Positions 1-8,576 are shown, numbered from the stretch's first letter. The stretch: 64,000 nucleotides of DNA from an uncultured Collinsella sp. (GCA_958405195.1 CATYDM010000005.1:13550-77549); one strand, 5' to 3'. Notes: a model not told the origin generated them from the letters alone. Made by a program: numbers and translations.

Positions 1-1162
1 CCATCTCGCCATCGGTCTTGTACACGTGATAGTCGACCGAAGGACTCGTGGCGATGAGGTCAAGGTTGAACTCACGCTCGAGGCGCTCCTTAACGACCTC
101 CATGTGCAGCAGGCCCAAGAAGCCCACGCGGAAGCCAAAGCCGAGCGCCACGGACGTCTCGGGCTCCCACACCAACGACGGGTCGTTAACGTGGAGCTTA
201 TCGAGTGCGTCGCGCAGGTTCTCGTAATCCTTGTTATCGATCGGGAACAGGCCCGTATAGACCATGGGCTTGGCCTCGCGGTAGCCCGGAAGCGGCTCGG
301 GGCAGGGGTTCGACGCCCAGGTAAGGGTGTCGCCCACGCGAACGGCCTCGGGGTCCTTCAGGCCCGTGACTACGTAGCCCACCTCGCCGACCGTCAGAGC
401 ATCGACCGGGGTCTCGGCAGGACGCTTGACGCCCACGCCGTCGACCAAAAAGTCACCCTCGGCCTGCATCATACGCAGCGTATCGCCCTTTTTGATGGAA
501 CCATCGAAGACGCGCACCGTGGCCACCACACCGCGATACTCGTCAAAGTACGAATCCAGAATGAGCGCTTTGAGCGGAGCGTTTGCATCGCCCTTAGGAG
601 GAGAGATCAAAAAGACGATGGACTCCAGCAGATCGTGAATGCCCTCGCCGGTCTTGCCCGATACGCATACGGCATCGTCGGCGGGAATCGCCAGGTCGTC
701 CTCGATCTCGGTCTTGACCTCGTCGGGATGGGCCGAGGGCAGGTCGATCTTGTTGATGGCGGGCACGATATCCAAGTTGGCGTTCATAGCAAGCGTTGCG
801 TTGGAGACAGTCTGTGCCTCGACACCCTGGGTGGCGTCAACGACGAGCACCGCGCCCTCGCAAGCGGCCAATGAACGCGAGACCTCGTAGGTAAAGTCTA
901 CATGGCCCGGCGTATCGATGAGGTTGAACTGATACGTCTCGCCATCGTCGGCGTCATAGGACACGCGAACGGCATTGGACTTGATTGTGATGCCGCGCTC
1001 GCGCTCGATATCCATGGTGTCGAGCAGCTGCGACTCCATGTCGCGTTCGTCGACGGTATGGGTGAGTTCGAGGATACGGTCACTGATCGTGGACTTGCCA
1101 TGGTCGATGTGCGCAACAATCGAGAAGTTGCGGATGTGGGAAATGTCAATTGAAGTATTCAT
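1..1162 (-). CDS. lepA: Elongation factor 4 (LepA), C-terminus cut by window edge
   Basis: Ribosome-bound translational GTPase that back-translocates or remodels stalled ribosomes. Only the first 387 codons are present. The GTPase motifs are visible: G1 AHIDHGKST at residues 17-25, G3 DTPGH at 83-87 and G4 NKID at 137-140, followed by domain II and the start of domain III. The ATG at 1162 opens the usual short LepA N-terminus (MNTSIDISHIRNFSIVAHID). It lies downstream of rpsT, separated by a strong terminator, so it probably has its own promoter or depends on read-through. The rpsT-lepA neighbourhood next to comEC-holA matches the arrangement known in Gram-positive bacteria. Confidence 0.97.
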   Translation of the reverse strand, partial: MNTSIDISHIRNFSIVAHIDHGKSTISDRILELTHTVDERDMESQLLDTMDIERERGITIKSNAVRVSYDADDGETYQFNLIDTPGHVDFTYEVSRSLAACEGAVLVVDATQGVEAQTVSNATLAMNANLDIVPAINKIDLPSAHPDEVKTEIEDDLAIPADDAVCVSGKTGEGIHDLLESIVFLISPPKGDANAPLKALILDSYFDEYRGVVATVRVFDGSIKKGDTLRMMQAEGDFLVDGVGVKRPAETPVDALTVGEVGYVVTGLKDPEAVRVGDTLTWASNPCPEPLPGYREAKPMVYTGLFPIDNKDYENLRDALDKLHVNDPSLVWEPETSVALGFGFRVGFLGLLHMEVVKERLEREFNLDLIATSPSVDYHVYKTDGEM

Positions 1163-1187
1163 GCGGACTATCTTACCCGAGCGGTAC

Positions 1188-1224
1188 AAAAAATGGAGCC
1201 TGTTCCATAAAACAGGCTCCATTT
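1188..1224 (-). terminator. Rho-independent terminator after rpsT
   Basis: Perfect 14-bp inverted repeat (1191-1204 with 1211-1224) and a 6-nt loop. Read on the minus strand it is followed by a run of six T. It separates rpsT from lepA. Confidence 0.9.
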
Positions 1225-1258
1225 ATGCGCGTAATCTGTGTGGTGTGAAATTTACAAC

Positions 1259-1525
1259 TTAAGCGTTGATGCTGTTCACGAGCTTGGCAAGACCGGACTT
1301 GCGGTTGGAAGCCTGGTTCTTGTGGATAACATGCTTTGCGGCAGCCATGTCGAGACGCTTGGTGACGGTCTTGAGGGCAGCCTGGGCCTTCTCGGCGTCG
1401 CCCTCGGCGACGGCGGACTGGACGTGCTTGGTTAGCGTCTTGAGCTCGGACTTGACAGCCTTGTTACGCATGCGAGCTGCCTCATTGGTGCGGATACGCT
1501 TCTTCTGAGACTTGATGTTTGCCAC
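1259..1525 (-). CDS. rpsT: 30S ribosomal protein S20
   Basis: Small basic protein of 88 residues that binds 16S rRNA early in 30S assembly. The N-terminus ANIKSQKKRI, the basic helices and the tail KSGLAKLVNSINA are typical of S20. The GTG at 1525 is preferred because an AAAGGAAC ribosome-binding site lies just upstream and the protein then begins exactly where S20 proteins begin. An ATG further upstream at 1594 would add a non-homologous extension through the leader hairpin. It sits between holA and lepA. Confidence 0.95.
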   Translation of the reverse strand: MANIKSQKKRIRTNEAARMRNKAVKSELKTLTKHVQSAVAEGDAEKAQAALKTVTKRLDMAAAKHVIHKNQASNRKSGLAKLVNSINA

Positions 1526-1552
1526 TTCTGGAGTTCCTTTCGAGTTCCTTGC

Positions 1553-1590
1553 AAAAAATGTATGACACCTCTGAGACACGGTGAGGTCAT
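1553..1590 (-). terminator. Hairpin plus T-run between holA and rpsT (terminator or S20 attenuator)
   Basis: ATGAC...GTCAT stem with an inner CTC/GAG pairing (1562-1590), followed on the minus strand by six T. It lies downstream of the extended -10 candidate at 1601-1609, so transcripts from that promoter would cross it. It could end the comEA-comEC-holA transcript, attenuate rpsT, or both. Confidence 0.55.
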
Positions 1591-1600
1591 GCAAGCGCCT

Positions 1601-1609
1601 ACTATAGCA
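1601..1609 (-). promoter_or_regulatory. Extended -10 promoter candidate for rpsT
   Basis: The minus strand reads TGC-TATAGT, an extended -10 element, about 76 nt before the rpsT GTG. No good -35 is seen at 17 bp, which is common for extended -10 promoters. Confidence 0.45.
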
Positions 1610-1658
1610 CGCTCCCCCTCAAAGGGATAGAACGAATTTGTCAAATAGGCAGGTATCA

Positions 1659-2621
1659 TCACGATTTTCTCAAGATGTTCGTAATCCAGAGCAAAAGCGC
1701 GGTCTGAGAATCGGCCGAACCCTTGAGCGCGAGCTCCACATCAACGGCACCCTCGAGCGCTGCGACGAGCTCTGCCATCGAAAAGCGACGTGCCCAGGTC
1801 AGGTGATTCTTGACCTGCCAGGACTGGAGTTTGAGCGTTGCGGCCAGCTCACGACCCTGTCCGCGCGCATCGAGCGCCTTGGCAACGATAAGCTCGCGAA
1901 TGCGGCCGCACAGCAATGTGTACGTCCACACGTAGCTCTTGGCGGGCATTAGATTGAAGAGCTCGAGCGAACGGCGCATGTCACGGGCCGAGACCGCATT
2001 GAGAAAGTCCCAGGGTTGAACCTCGGCCGTTCGTACAATCCAGCGCTCAACGTCGGCAAGCTCAATCTGGGGCGCCTCGACCATCTGGGCAAGCTTAGCC
2101 AAGTCGTTATCGAGCATGCGAGTGTTTTCACCCGAACGCGAAACGAGCTCCTCGGCGGCCGCCGTCGAGATCGACTTGCCGTGCTGCGTCGCCATCTGTT
2201 GCACGCGGCGCGGTAACTCCCAGCGCTTGGTGCCGGAGCAATCGATCACGGCCTTCTTGTCGATTTTGGCGATCGCCTTATACAGGCGCGTGTTCTTGGC
2301 AAGCGAGTCGGCGATGATGAGGCAGACCGTCGTGGGGCTGGGACTCGCCAGATAGTCGACAAGCGACTCCGAGACCGCCTTAGCGAGCTTTGAGCAGCCA
2401 TCAAGGATTACCAAGCGAAACTCGCTGCCCATCGGAAAGGTGTTAAGCGATCCGATAATGGACTCGATATCGGGGTCCTTGGTCATGTCGCGCTCGTCGA
2501 GGTTGAACTCGACCATTCCCGACTTTTCCAGACGCGCCTTCATACGCGAGACGGCGTGATCGCGCTTGACGCCGTCGGTACCGACGATCAGATATGCCGG
2601 CAGCAGACCGGTTTCGGACAT
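1659..2621 (-). CDS. holA: DNA polymerase III subunit delta
   Basis: Clamp-loader delta subunit (320 residues) that opens the sliding clamp during replication. The order of regions fits HolA: an N-terminal AAA+-like domain (PAYLIVGTDGVKRDHAVSRM near the start; RLVILDGCSKLAK around 90-105), a middle segment with LLIADSLAKNTRLYK-like features, and a C-terminal helical collar (QPWDFLNAVSARD, then NHLTWARRF). It lacks a Walker P-loop, as delta subunits do. The ATG at 2621 follows GGGAGGGGAG; an in-frame ATG farther up has no such site. It is the last gene of comEA-comEC-holA, a linkage conserved in many Gram-positive genomes. Confidence 0.92.
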   Translation of the reverse strand: MSETGLLPAYLIVGTDGVKRDHAVSRMKARLEKSGMVEFNLDERDMTKDPDIESIIGSLNTFPMGSEFRLVILDGCSKLAKAVSESLVDYLASPSPTTVCLIIADSLAKNTRLYKAIAKIDKKAVIDCSGTKRWELPRRVQQMATQHGKSISTAAAEELVSRSGENTRMLDNDLAKLAQMVEAPQIELADVERWIVRTAEVQPWDFLNAVSARDMRRSLELFNLMPAKSYVWTYTLLCGRIRELIVAKALDARGQGRELAATLKLQSWQVKNHLTWARRFSMAELVAALEGAVDVELALKGSADSQTALLLWITNILRKS

Positions 2622-2699
2622 TACGCTCCCCTCCCGCAGGCCTTCGTATTCGTTCCGTGCCATTCTAGCCCAGGGGCCCACCACACGCCATCGACATCG

Positions 2700-5003
2700 T
2701 CACGGTCGCTGGCATCGCATCGCAAAGCCCTTTGCGGTCGGGCTGATGGTGATATCACCATGTTCGATGGTGCATGCGAACGCACCGCCCGCTTCCTGAA
2801 CGGCATCGATGCAGGCATCCGACGGATGACCGTATCGATTCCCCTTGCCGGCGCTCGCGAGGGAAAGCTCGGGTCTCAGGACATCCAGCAACTCACCATC
2901 GACTGAAACCTTGGAGCCGTGATGCCCAAGTTTAAGGACATCGATATCCCCCACCTCCTGCACGAATTCCCGTTCTTGGTCGAGCTCGGCATCACCAGTG
3001 AGGAGCATACGCAGGCTCTTGCCTTCCTGAACATAAGAGAGTAGCAGGACAAGCGAGTCCTCATTTCCCTCGCCATCTACGGACTCGAACGGCCACATCA
3101 CGCGGGCACAAAATGAGCCGATGTCGACCGTATCCCCACGGCGCACCTGCCGATACTCAACGCCAGGTCGATTCAATACCTCGGCAGGAGCATCCTCCAA
3201 CGCATCCGCCGCCACGGCAATCGTTCCGACCGAAAACTGTTCGAGCACGGCAGGTAGACCACCCCAGTGATCCTCATCCCAATGCGTCACAAAGACGGCA
3301 TCGATATGGTGCACGTTATTGCGAACCAACGCCGCTACCACGCGCTCATCGAGCCCGCAGTCGACGAGTGCTAATGCGTCGCCCTGGCGGATAAGAATCG
3401 CATCCGCCTGGCCCACATCGAGCACCGTCACCGAAGGCGGAGCGAATCGATCCCAGTAGACGTACGGAATCGCAGCCAAGAGCACCAGGCATGAAAGCCC
3501 CACCGCCATAGGACGTGCACGGGGACGCGGCCACCAGACCAACAGAACCGCCAGCAAACACGGCACTAGGTAAATCCACATGCTATCGGGCGGCACACTC
3601 ACAGATACACCAGGCACGGCGGCAAACAGTTGCTCGAAGAACAGTGCGCAACGGGCGGCAACCATGGGCACAACGAGCGCCCAAATCCGCAACGGTTCCA
3701 CGAGCGAAAAGGGAACCAGCACGATCGACACAGCAAGCAGTACGCTCACCACCGGACCGATGACTGCATTTGCCAGCGGAGCAATGAGCGAGAACGTACC
3801 GAAGGCAGGAATGGTAATGGGAAGTGTTGCCAGTTGCGAGCACAGCGTGACGGAAAGTATGTTGGCAACGCCCGATGGCACACCCAGCTCACCCAAAGCG
3901 TAGGTCGCATAGGGGCAAAAGCACAGAATGGCTAAGACGCTGGCACACGAGAGCTGAAAGCCCATCTCGAACAGCACCGTCGGCCGCAGTAGCACAAAGA
4001 TGGACATGGTTACGAAGAGTGCCGATGCGCCGTGCCGGCGACGCCCCGCGCCGTTTACGACAAGCGTCGCGAACACCATGCAGCACGCGCGCACGGCCGA
4101 GGGAGACGCGCCCGTAAAGGCAGTGTAGCCCACAAGCGCCATCGCCAATATCGCCCGCTGAACACCACGTGAGCAGCGAGTCTTTTGCAATACACCCTCG
4201 ATTACAAATCCCACGATAGCCAAATGGCTGCCCGAGACGGCGATAAGATGCGCCGTTCCCGCTACCGAAAACCAGTCGCCCGCCGGCTGGGCGCGCAGTT
4301 CGGCCGAACGACCGCAGACGACACCGGCTATGAGTGCACGCGCCGGGTCGGTCGCAGGCGCGATGGACGCAAGCAGCCCATTTCGCAGCCGAAGCAGCGG
4401 TCCCGGAGAGCCCTCATCGGCCGACACAATCCGAACGACTTTAACCTTGCGCACCTCGCCTCGGAGCACGCGCGATCGTCCATACGCATCGTTCTCAAAA
4501 CGTGAAACGCGACCGATAACACGCACGTACGCCCCGACCTTGAGCTCGCGGTCGCACGATAGGCGAACCGTTGCCAAGTTCTTACCGTCCGCGCGTGCCT
4601 CGCAGGTATAGGAATACACGTCGTCGTTTATGGATGGATCGCCCTGCACGATAAACTCGAGGCCGCTTGCCGCTCGACCGTCGAGCGCCTTCGAGGCGCT
4701 GAGCGCACCCACAGCCCACCACGCCGAGACGACCGCTCCCGCCACGAGACCGACGGACGCGGCATACAACCACCGCTTCAAAGGGGCAAGCCGCGCACAA
4801 GATTGAGCCAGCACAACGAATACCGTCGTCGCAACGGGAATGGCCCATAGCAGCCCGACCGCCGGCGCCTGCTCCCTCAGCAGCGCATCAGCGGCCACGT
4901 TGAGCACCGAGGCGCAGCTCATGCACATGCCGGCACACAGGGCCATCGTCCACGGCATCAGGGGCCGCGGAGGCATCACATGCTCGCGCTCGGTCGCACT
5001 CAT
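2700..5003 (-). CDS. comEC: DNA internalization-related competence protein ComEC
   Basis: Polytopic inner-membrane channel and nuclease thought to move single-stranded transforming DNA into the cytoplasm (767 residues, usual length). It has an N-terminal pair of membrane segments and a soluble domain with a conserved Cys pair region. The Competence domain of many hydrophobic helices follows (about 240-500). The C-terminal metallo-beta-lactamase-like domain has DVGQADAILI, THWDEDHWGG, TGDAE and GHHGS. The ATG at 5003 overlaps the comEA stop (ATGA), indicating translational coupling, so the longer in-frame start at 5015 is not chosen. Presence of comEC with dprA and comM in this window suggests the lineage keeps transformation machinery; activity is not shown. 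Confidence 0.95.
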   Translation of the reverse strand: MSATEREHVMPPRPLMPWTMALCAGMCMSCASVLNVAADALLREQAPAVGLLWAIPVATTVFVVLAQSCARLAPLKRWLYAASVGLVAGAVVSAWWAVGALSASKALDGRAASGLEFIVQGDPSINDDVYSYTCEARADGKNLATVRLSCDRELKVGAYVRVIGRVSRFENDAYGRSRVLRGEVRKVKVVRIVSADEGSPGPLLRLRNGLLASIAPATDPARALIAGVVCGRSAELRAQPAGDWFSVAGTAHLIAVSGSHLAIVGFVIEGVLQKTRCSRGVQRAILAMALVGYTAFTGASPSAVRACCMVFATLVVNGAGRRRHGASALFVTMSIFVLLRPTVLFEMGFQLSCASVLAILCFCPYATYALGELGVPSGVANILSVTLCSQLATLPITIPAFGTFSLIAPLANAVIGPVVSVLLAVSIVLVPFSLVEPLRIWALVVPMVAARCALFFEQLFAAVPGVSVSVPPDSMWIYLVPCLLAVLLVWWPRPRARPMAVGLSCLVLLAAIPYVYWDRFAPPSVTVLDVGQADAILIRQGDALALVDCGLDERVVAALVRNNVHHIDAVFVTHWDEDHWGGLPAVLEQFSVGTIAVAADALEDAPAEVLNRPGVEYRQVRRGDTVDIGSFCARVMWPFESVDGEGNEDSLVLLLSYVQEGKSLRMLLTGDAELDQEREFVQEVGDIDVLKLGHHGSKVSVDGELLDVLRPELSLASAGKGNRYGHPSDACIDAVQEAGGAFACTIEHGDITISPTAKGFAMRCQRP

Positions 5004-5713
5004 ACGCAGATGCAATCTTTGATTTTGGCAAGCTTCTTCTCGCCGATTCCCGATACACGCATCAGATCGTCAACCGAGGCAAAAGCACCGTTCTTTGTCC
5101 GCTCATCGATAATCGACTGTGCCATGGAGGGACCGATGCCCGAGAGCGTCTGCAGTTCTGCCGCGCTTGCCGTATTGATATTTACTAGGCCTGTTGCGCC
5201 ACTCACGCCCGATGATGCGAAAGCCCCACCATCAACACCGGCTTCCGCAATGGACGTCTGCTGCTCCCCTACCGTTGGAACGTGAATCTTCTGTCCATCG
5301 ACGACCTTAGATGCCCGATTGAGCCCCGTAACGTCTGCCTCAGGCGCCAGCCCGCCGGCGGCATCAATCGCCTGAGCCACCCGCGCGCCGTCTTTGAGCC
5401 TGTATACACCGGGCGACACAACAGCGCCATCAACATCGACATAGACTTCTGCCGCGGCAGACGCCTTAGACGAAGAGCCTTCGGATGTCTTTCCGCTCGA
5501 GGCATCGCCGGATCCCGGCTCCACCAACGAGTCTGAACCGTCAGTGCGCTCAAACGACACGCCGCCGGCACCGCCGCCAAGGTTCGCCATCGCCAAGCCG
5601 CTCGCCATCGCAATGACGACCAGTATCGCCACGACCACCGCCTTATGACCGAACAGCTTGTCCGCCAAGCGGTCCATCTTTTTGACCCGTTCGTGTTGTT
5701 CGCGCTGCGCCAT
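5000..5713 (-). CDS. comEA: ComEA-family DNA receptor (SLBB + helix-hairpin-helix)
   Basis: Membrane-anchored DNA-binding receptor for uptake of transforming DNA (237 residues). It has a cytoplasmic basic N-terminus, one membrane segment (about residues 24-45, HKAVVVAILVVIAMASGLAMA), a low-complexity Ser/Gly linker, an SLBB domain (VYVDVDGAVVSPGVYRL...), then a C-terminal tandem helix-hairpin-helix (NINTASAAELQTLSGIGPSMA and DLMRVSGIGEKKL). The ATG at 5713 is chosen because GGGAGG lies 7 nt upstream; the ATG at 5758 has none. It is the first gene of the comEA-comEC-holA operon and carries the shared direct-repeat element 76 bp upstream. Confidence 0.93.
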   Translation of the reverse strand: MAQREQHERVKKMDRLADKLFGHKAVVVAILVVIAMASGLAMANLGGGAGGVSFERTDGSDSLVEPGSGDASSGKTSEGSSSKASAAAEVYVDVDGAVVSPGVYRLKDGARVAQAIDAAGGLAPEADVTGLNRASKVVDGQKIHVPTVGEQQTSIAEAGVDGGAFASSGVSGATGLVNINTASAAELQTLSGIGPSMAQSIIDERTKNGAFASVDDLMRVSGIGEKKLAKIKDCICV

Positions 5714-5788
5714 AGCAAAACCTCCCAACACCATCGTGTCAGGAAAGGAACTCCGCAACAGCTACGCTCCAAAACCGGTTTTAGCGGT

Positions 5789-5810
5789 CAAACCAAAAAC
5801 CGACCAAAAC
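5789..5810 (-). promoter_or_regulatory. Direct-repeat element upstream of comEA operon
   Basis: The minus strand has TTTGGT-N5-TTTGGTTTG, two TTTGGT half-sites 11 bp apart. The same pattern (18 of 22 positions identical) lies upstream of yraN-comM-dprA at 34336-34357, at nearly the same distance from the start codon (76 versus 72 bp). An AT-rich TAAAAC lies 5 bp downstream and could be a -10. Function is inferred only. Confidence 0.45.
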
Positions 5811-5883
5811 CTTGCACAAATCTGTCCATTTATTCAGGCACACGTCAGCAAATGAACACTTAGCCGCAAAATGCCCAGATAGC

Positions 5884-5916
5884 AAAAGACCGACGATGCA
5901 GGCGCATCGTCGGTCT
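5884..5916 (-). terminator. Terminator after thiI
   Basis: Perfect 13-bp stem (5887-5899 with 5904-5916) with a 4-nt loop. On the minus strand it is followed by TTTTG. It closes the mihF-gmk-rpoZ-thiI unit before comEA. Confidence 0.8.
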
Positions 5917-5926
5917 ATGCACAAAT

Positions 5927-7171
5927 TTACTCGTGATCTTGGTAAATCTCACGCGGAGCAAGCTCCGAATGTTTGCGTTTTAAGGTCTTGGGGGCCTTAT
6001 ACGTGTTGCTCTCGAAGTCGATGTACTCGGTCTGTTTGAGCAGGCGCTCGATCATCTCCTCGTGATCGAACAACTCCCAGGCCTCATGCACGGCATCGAG
6101 TTTAGCGTGCGTCTCGGGACGGCGCGGCATAAATAGCGTGCAGCAGTCGGGAGCGGCCTCAGTCGAGATATCGAACGTGCCGATCTCCTCGGCGCGCGCG
6201 ATGATCTCCTGCTTGTCCGAACCGATGAGAGGACGGAACACGGGGATCTTCACGGCCTCGTTGACGGCCATGATGTTCTCAAGCGTTTGGGAGGCAACCT
6301 GCCCAAGTGATTCGCCCGTAACGATAGCCTTGGCACCCTCGATGTGTGCAATGCGCTCGGCAACCGAATACATAATGCGGCGATACATAATCACGCGCAG
6401 GTTGCTGGGACAGGTGACCGAAATCTCACGCTGGCAGTCGCCAAACGGCACCACGTACAGGCGGCCGATCTGGACACCCGGCTCAAGCGCACGGATGATG
6501 TCCTGCACCAAATACTCGCTCGTATCGGGCGTCTGCGGACGACCGGAGAAATGTACCGGCACGCACACCGCGCCGCGACGCGCGAGCATCCAGGTCGCCA
6601 CCGGAGAATCGATACCCGACGACAACAGCGTCACGACCTTGCCGGCAGAACCCACCGGCAGACCGCCCACGCCACGCTCGGAGCGCGCATACACGTAGAC
6701 GCTACCCTGGACCACCAGTACGTGCACCATCGCATCGGGGTCGTGCATTTGAACCTTTTTATCGGGGAAGGCCTCGCACAGTACCTCGCCCACCTGACGA
6801 TTGATATCAATCGAGGTGAGCTCATAGTCGGTATTGGAGCGCTTGGCGTGCACCTTAAACGAATCGAAAGGACCAAACTCGCGCAGCGCCTTGACGGCGG
6901 CGGCACAGTACTCCTGCGGGTCGCGGTTAGTGTGATACGCCAAAGATACACGGGCAACGCCGGGAACGGTGCGAATGACACGCGCCGCCTCATCGGCCTG
7001 ATGCTCGTTAAAGGTCACGAGGATATAACCGGAAATTCGAGACACGGCATTCACGGAAAAGGCGGCCAAGGCCGCCTTGATGTTATCCATGAGGATATGC
7101 TCAAAATGTGCGCGGTTCTTACCCTTCAGTCCAACCTCGTGATAGTGGACCAGGCAGACGCGAGCCGCCAT
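5927..7171 (-). CDS. thiI: tRNA uracil 4-sulfurtransferase ThiI
   Basis: Adenylates U8 of tRNA and inserts sulfur to make 4-thiouridine; some homologues also serve thiamine synthesis. It is 414 residues, so it is the short form without the C-terminal rhodanese domain. An N-terminal ferredoxin-like/THUMP region (about 1-165) precedes the PP-loop SSGIDSPVATW near 185. GESLGQVASQT and the PDCC cysteine pair, at the position of the catalytic Cys of the family, are present. The start codon abuts the rpoZ stop. No cysteine desulfurase is adjacent, unlike in Bacillus. Confidence 0.95.
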   Translation of the reverse strand: MAARVCLVHYHEVGLKGKNRAHFEHILMDNIKAALAAFSVNAVSRISGYILVTFNEHQADEAARVIRTVPGVARVSLAYHTNRDPQEYCAAAVKALREFGPFDSFKVHAKRSNTDYELTSIDINRQVGEVLCEAFPDKKVQMHDPDAMVHVLVVQGSVYVYARSERGVGGLPVGSAGKVVTLLSSGIDSPVATWMLARRGAVCVPVHFSGRPQTPDTSEYLVQDIIRALEPGVQIGRLYVVPFGDCQREISVTCPSNLRVIMYRRIMYSVAERIAHIEGAKAIVTGESLGQVASQTLENIMAVNEAVKIPVFRPLIGSDKQEIIARAEEIGTFDISTEAAPDCCTLFMPRRPETHAKLDAVHEAWELFDHEEMIERLLKQTEYIDFESNTYKAPKTLKRKHSELAPREIYQDHE

Positions 7172-7453
7172 TTAGGCTTCAGCAACCTTGTGGCCGAGCG
7201 CCTTCTCGTAACGGGCCTCGTCGTAAGAGATGTCGCCGTCGACAATCTCGTCCATAGCCATCGAGATGGTATCGGCACCGGAAAGCCCGATGGTGATGTC
7301 ATCGACATCCTGGACGGCAAGCACGCGGTTGTGCTGGCCACGCAGCATGCTATTGATGTCGCAGGCGCGCTTGGAGGCAAGCGAAGCGAGCAGGAAGCGG
7401 TTGTGATCGGTCTTCTCCAGAAGATCGTCAATGCAAGGCTTTACAACGGACAC
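7172..7453 (-). CDS. rpoZ: DNA-directed RNA polymerase subunit omega
   Basis: Small subunit (93 residues) that helps assemble the beta' subunit. MSVVKPCIDDLLEKTDHNRFLLASLASKRACDINSM is the conserved region for binding beta', with the motif KR-A-DIN. It follows gmk by 5 bp, the arrangement seen in most bacteria, and its TAA directly abuts the thiI ATG. It is slightly longer at the C-terminus than minimal omega proteins (acidic VDGDISYDEARYEKALGHKVAEA). Confidence 0.95.
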   Translation of the reverse strand: MSVVKPCIDDLLEKTDHNRFLLASLASKRACDINSMLRGQHNRVLAVQDVDDITIGLSGADTISMAMDEIVDGDISYDEARYEKALGHKVAEA

Positions 7454-7458
7454 GGACC

Positions 7459-8028
7459 TCAGTTCCTTTCATGCATATCGAGAACGCGAACGAGTTCATC
7501 GGTCGCGCGGTCGAGATCGTCATTAACCACGACGTCGTCGTAGCGGTCGGCAAGGGCAAGCTCATCGGCGGCGTTTGCCATACGCAGCTCAATCGTCTCG
7601 GGCGTCTCGGTACCGCGACCGACTAGACGCTCGCGGAGCACCTCAAGCGAAGGCGGCTTGATAAAGATCAGCACGGCCTCGGGGAAACGCTCCTTCACCT
7701 GCAGGGCGCCCTGGACATCGATCTCCAAAATCAGAGACGCGCCCGAGGCGAGCTTGGATGTGACCTCGCTCACCAACGTGCCGTAGCAGTTACCGTGGAC
7801 CTCGGCCCACTCAACAAACTCGCCGTTTGCCACGCGGCGGTCGAACTCCTCGCGCGTCAGAAAAAAGTAGTTGACGCCGTCGACCTCACCTTTGCGTGGT
7901 GCTCGCGTGGTAGCCGAAACCGTCAGGCCCAGGTTCGAGCGGCGCTCGCGCACACGAGTGACGAGCGTACCCTTGCCTGCGCCTGACGGTCCAGAAATCA
8001 CAAAGAGCTTGGAATCCTGAGCGCTCAC
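7459..8028 (-). CDS. gmk: Guanylate kinase
   Basis: Phosphorylates GMP to GDP with ATP (189 residues, usual length). The P-loop GPSGAGKGT lies at about 13-21. The GMP-binding region SATTRAPRKGEVDGVNYFF follows, then EWAEVHGNCYGT and LEIDVQGA. The start is GTG at 8028, immediately after the mihF stop, with only a weak ribosome-binding site inside mihF; translational coupling is likely. The mihF-gmk-rpoZ order is typical of actinobacteria. Confidence 0.96.
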   Translation of the reverse strand: MSAQDSKLFVISGPSGAGKGTLVTRVRERRSNLGLTVSATTRAPRKGEVDGVNYFFLTREEFDRRVANGEFVEWAEVHGNCYGTLVSEVTSKLASGASLILEIDVQGALQVKERFPEAVLIFIKPPSLEVLRERLVGRGTETPETIELRMANAADELALADRYDDVVVNDDLDRATDELVRVLDMHERN

Positions 8029-8337
8029 TTATTTGGTCAGCTGCTCGAGGAGCTGCTCGCGCTGACGGACGCCGAGGCCCTGGACGCGACGGGTAGCGGA
8101 GATACCGAGCTCCTCCATGATCTTGGCGGTCTTGGCCTTGCCATAACCAGGGAGAGACTCGATGAGGGTGGAAACCTTCATGCGGGAAGCGATGGGGTCA
8201 TCGGAGTTGAGCACGGACTCAAGGGACTTCTCGCCCTTCTTGATCTGCTCGCGAAGCTCAGCGCGGGCGTGACGTGCGGCAGCAGCCTTCTCAAGAGCCT
8301 GCTTGCGCTGCTCATCGGTAAGCTGAGGGAGTGCCAT
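8029..8337 (-). CDS. mihF: Integration host factor, actinobacterial type (MihF)
   Basis: DNA-binding nucleoid-associated protein of the actinobacterial mIHF family, unrelated to proteobacterial IhfA/B (102 residues). It has a basic N-terminal helix (ALPQLTDEQRKQALEKAAAARHARAELREQIKKG). A helix-two-turns-helix DNA-binding part follows, with VSTLIESLPGYGKAKTAKIMEELGI and RRVQGLGVRQREQLLEQL. The ATG at 8337 has TTGGAGG upstream; a longer start at 8349 lacks one. Its position ahead of gmk is characteristic of this family and is the clearest actinobacterial marker here. Confidence 0.95.
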   Translation of the reverse strand: MALPQLTDEQRKQALEKAAAARHARAELREQIKKGEKSLESVLNSDDPIASRMKVSTLIESLPGYGKAKTAKIMEELGISATRRVQGLGVRQREQLLEQLTK

Positions 8338-8381
8338 TCGTACCTCCAAGTAGTTGGGTTATATCTGATTCAATAATTGGC

Positions 8382-8390
8382 ATTTTAGCA
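8382..8390 (-). promoter_or_regulatory. Extended -10 promoter candidate for mihF operon
   Basis: The minus strand reads TGC-TAAAAT 45 nt before the mihF start. A second possibility, TTGCAC-N17-TAACCT, lies farther upstream. Confidence 0.4.
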
Positions 8391-8473
8391 CGTAGAACGT
8401 ACAAAATGCCCAATCGCGGCTCCATAGGTTAGACGATACCCGCAAAAAGTGCAATATACTGCGCCCAAAGTTA

Positions 8474-8531
8474 AGCCCCTGACCTGCGATTCCACACAAA
8501 GGATGGGAAAGTTTACGCAGGCACAGGGGCT
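8474..8531 (-). repeat. Long interrupted inverted repeat between pyrF and mihF
   Basis: Two paired blocks (AGCCCCTG with CAGGGGCT, and CCTGCG with CGCAGG) form a 14-bp interrupted stem closing a 27-nt loop. Read on the minus strand it follows pyrF and ends in TTAACTTT, so it may be the pyr operon terminator, though the T-tract is poor. The rest of the 8338-8576 gap holds only the mihF promoter candidate; no gene is seen. Confidence 0.5.
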
Positions 8532-8576
8532 ATTTTGTGCTAATGAAACCCAAAAGTGGTGACTTAGGGGAATCTT

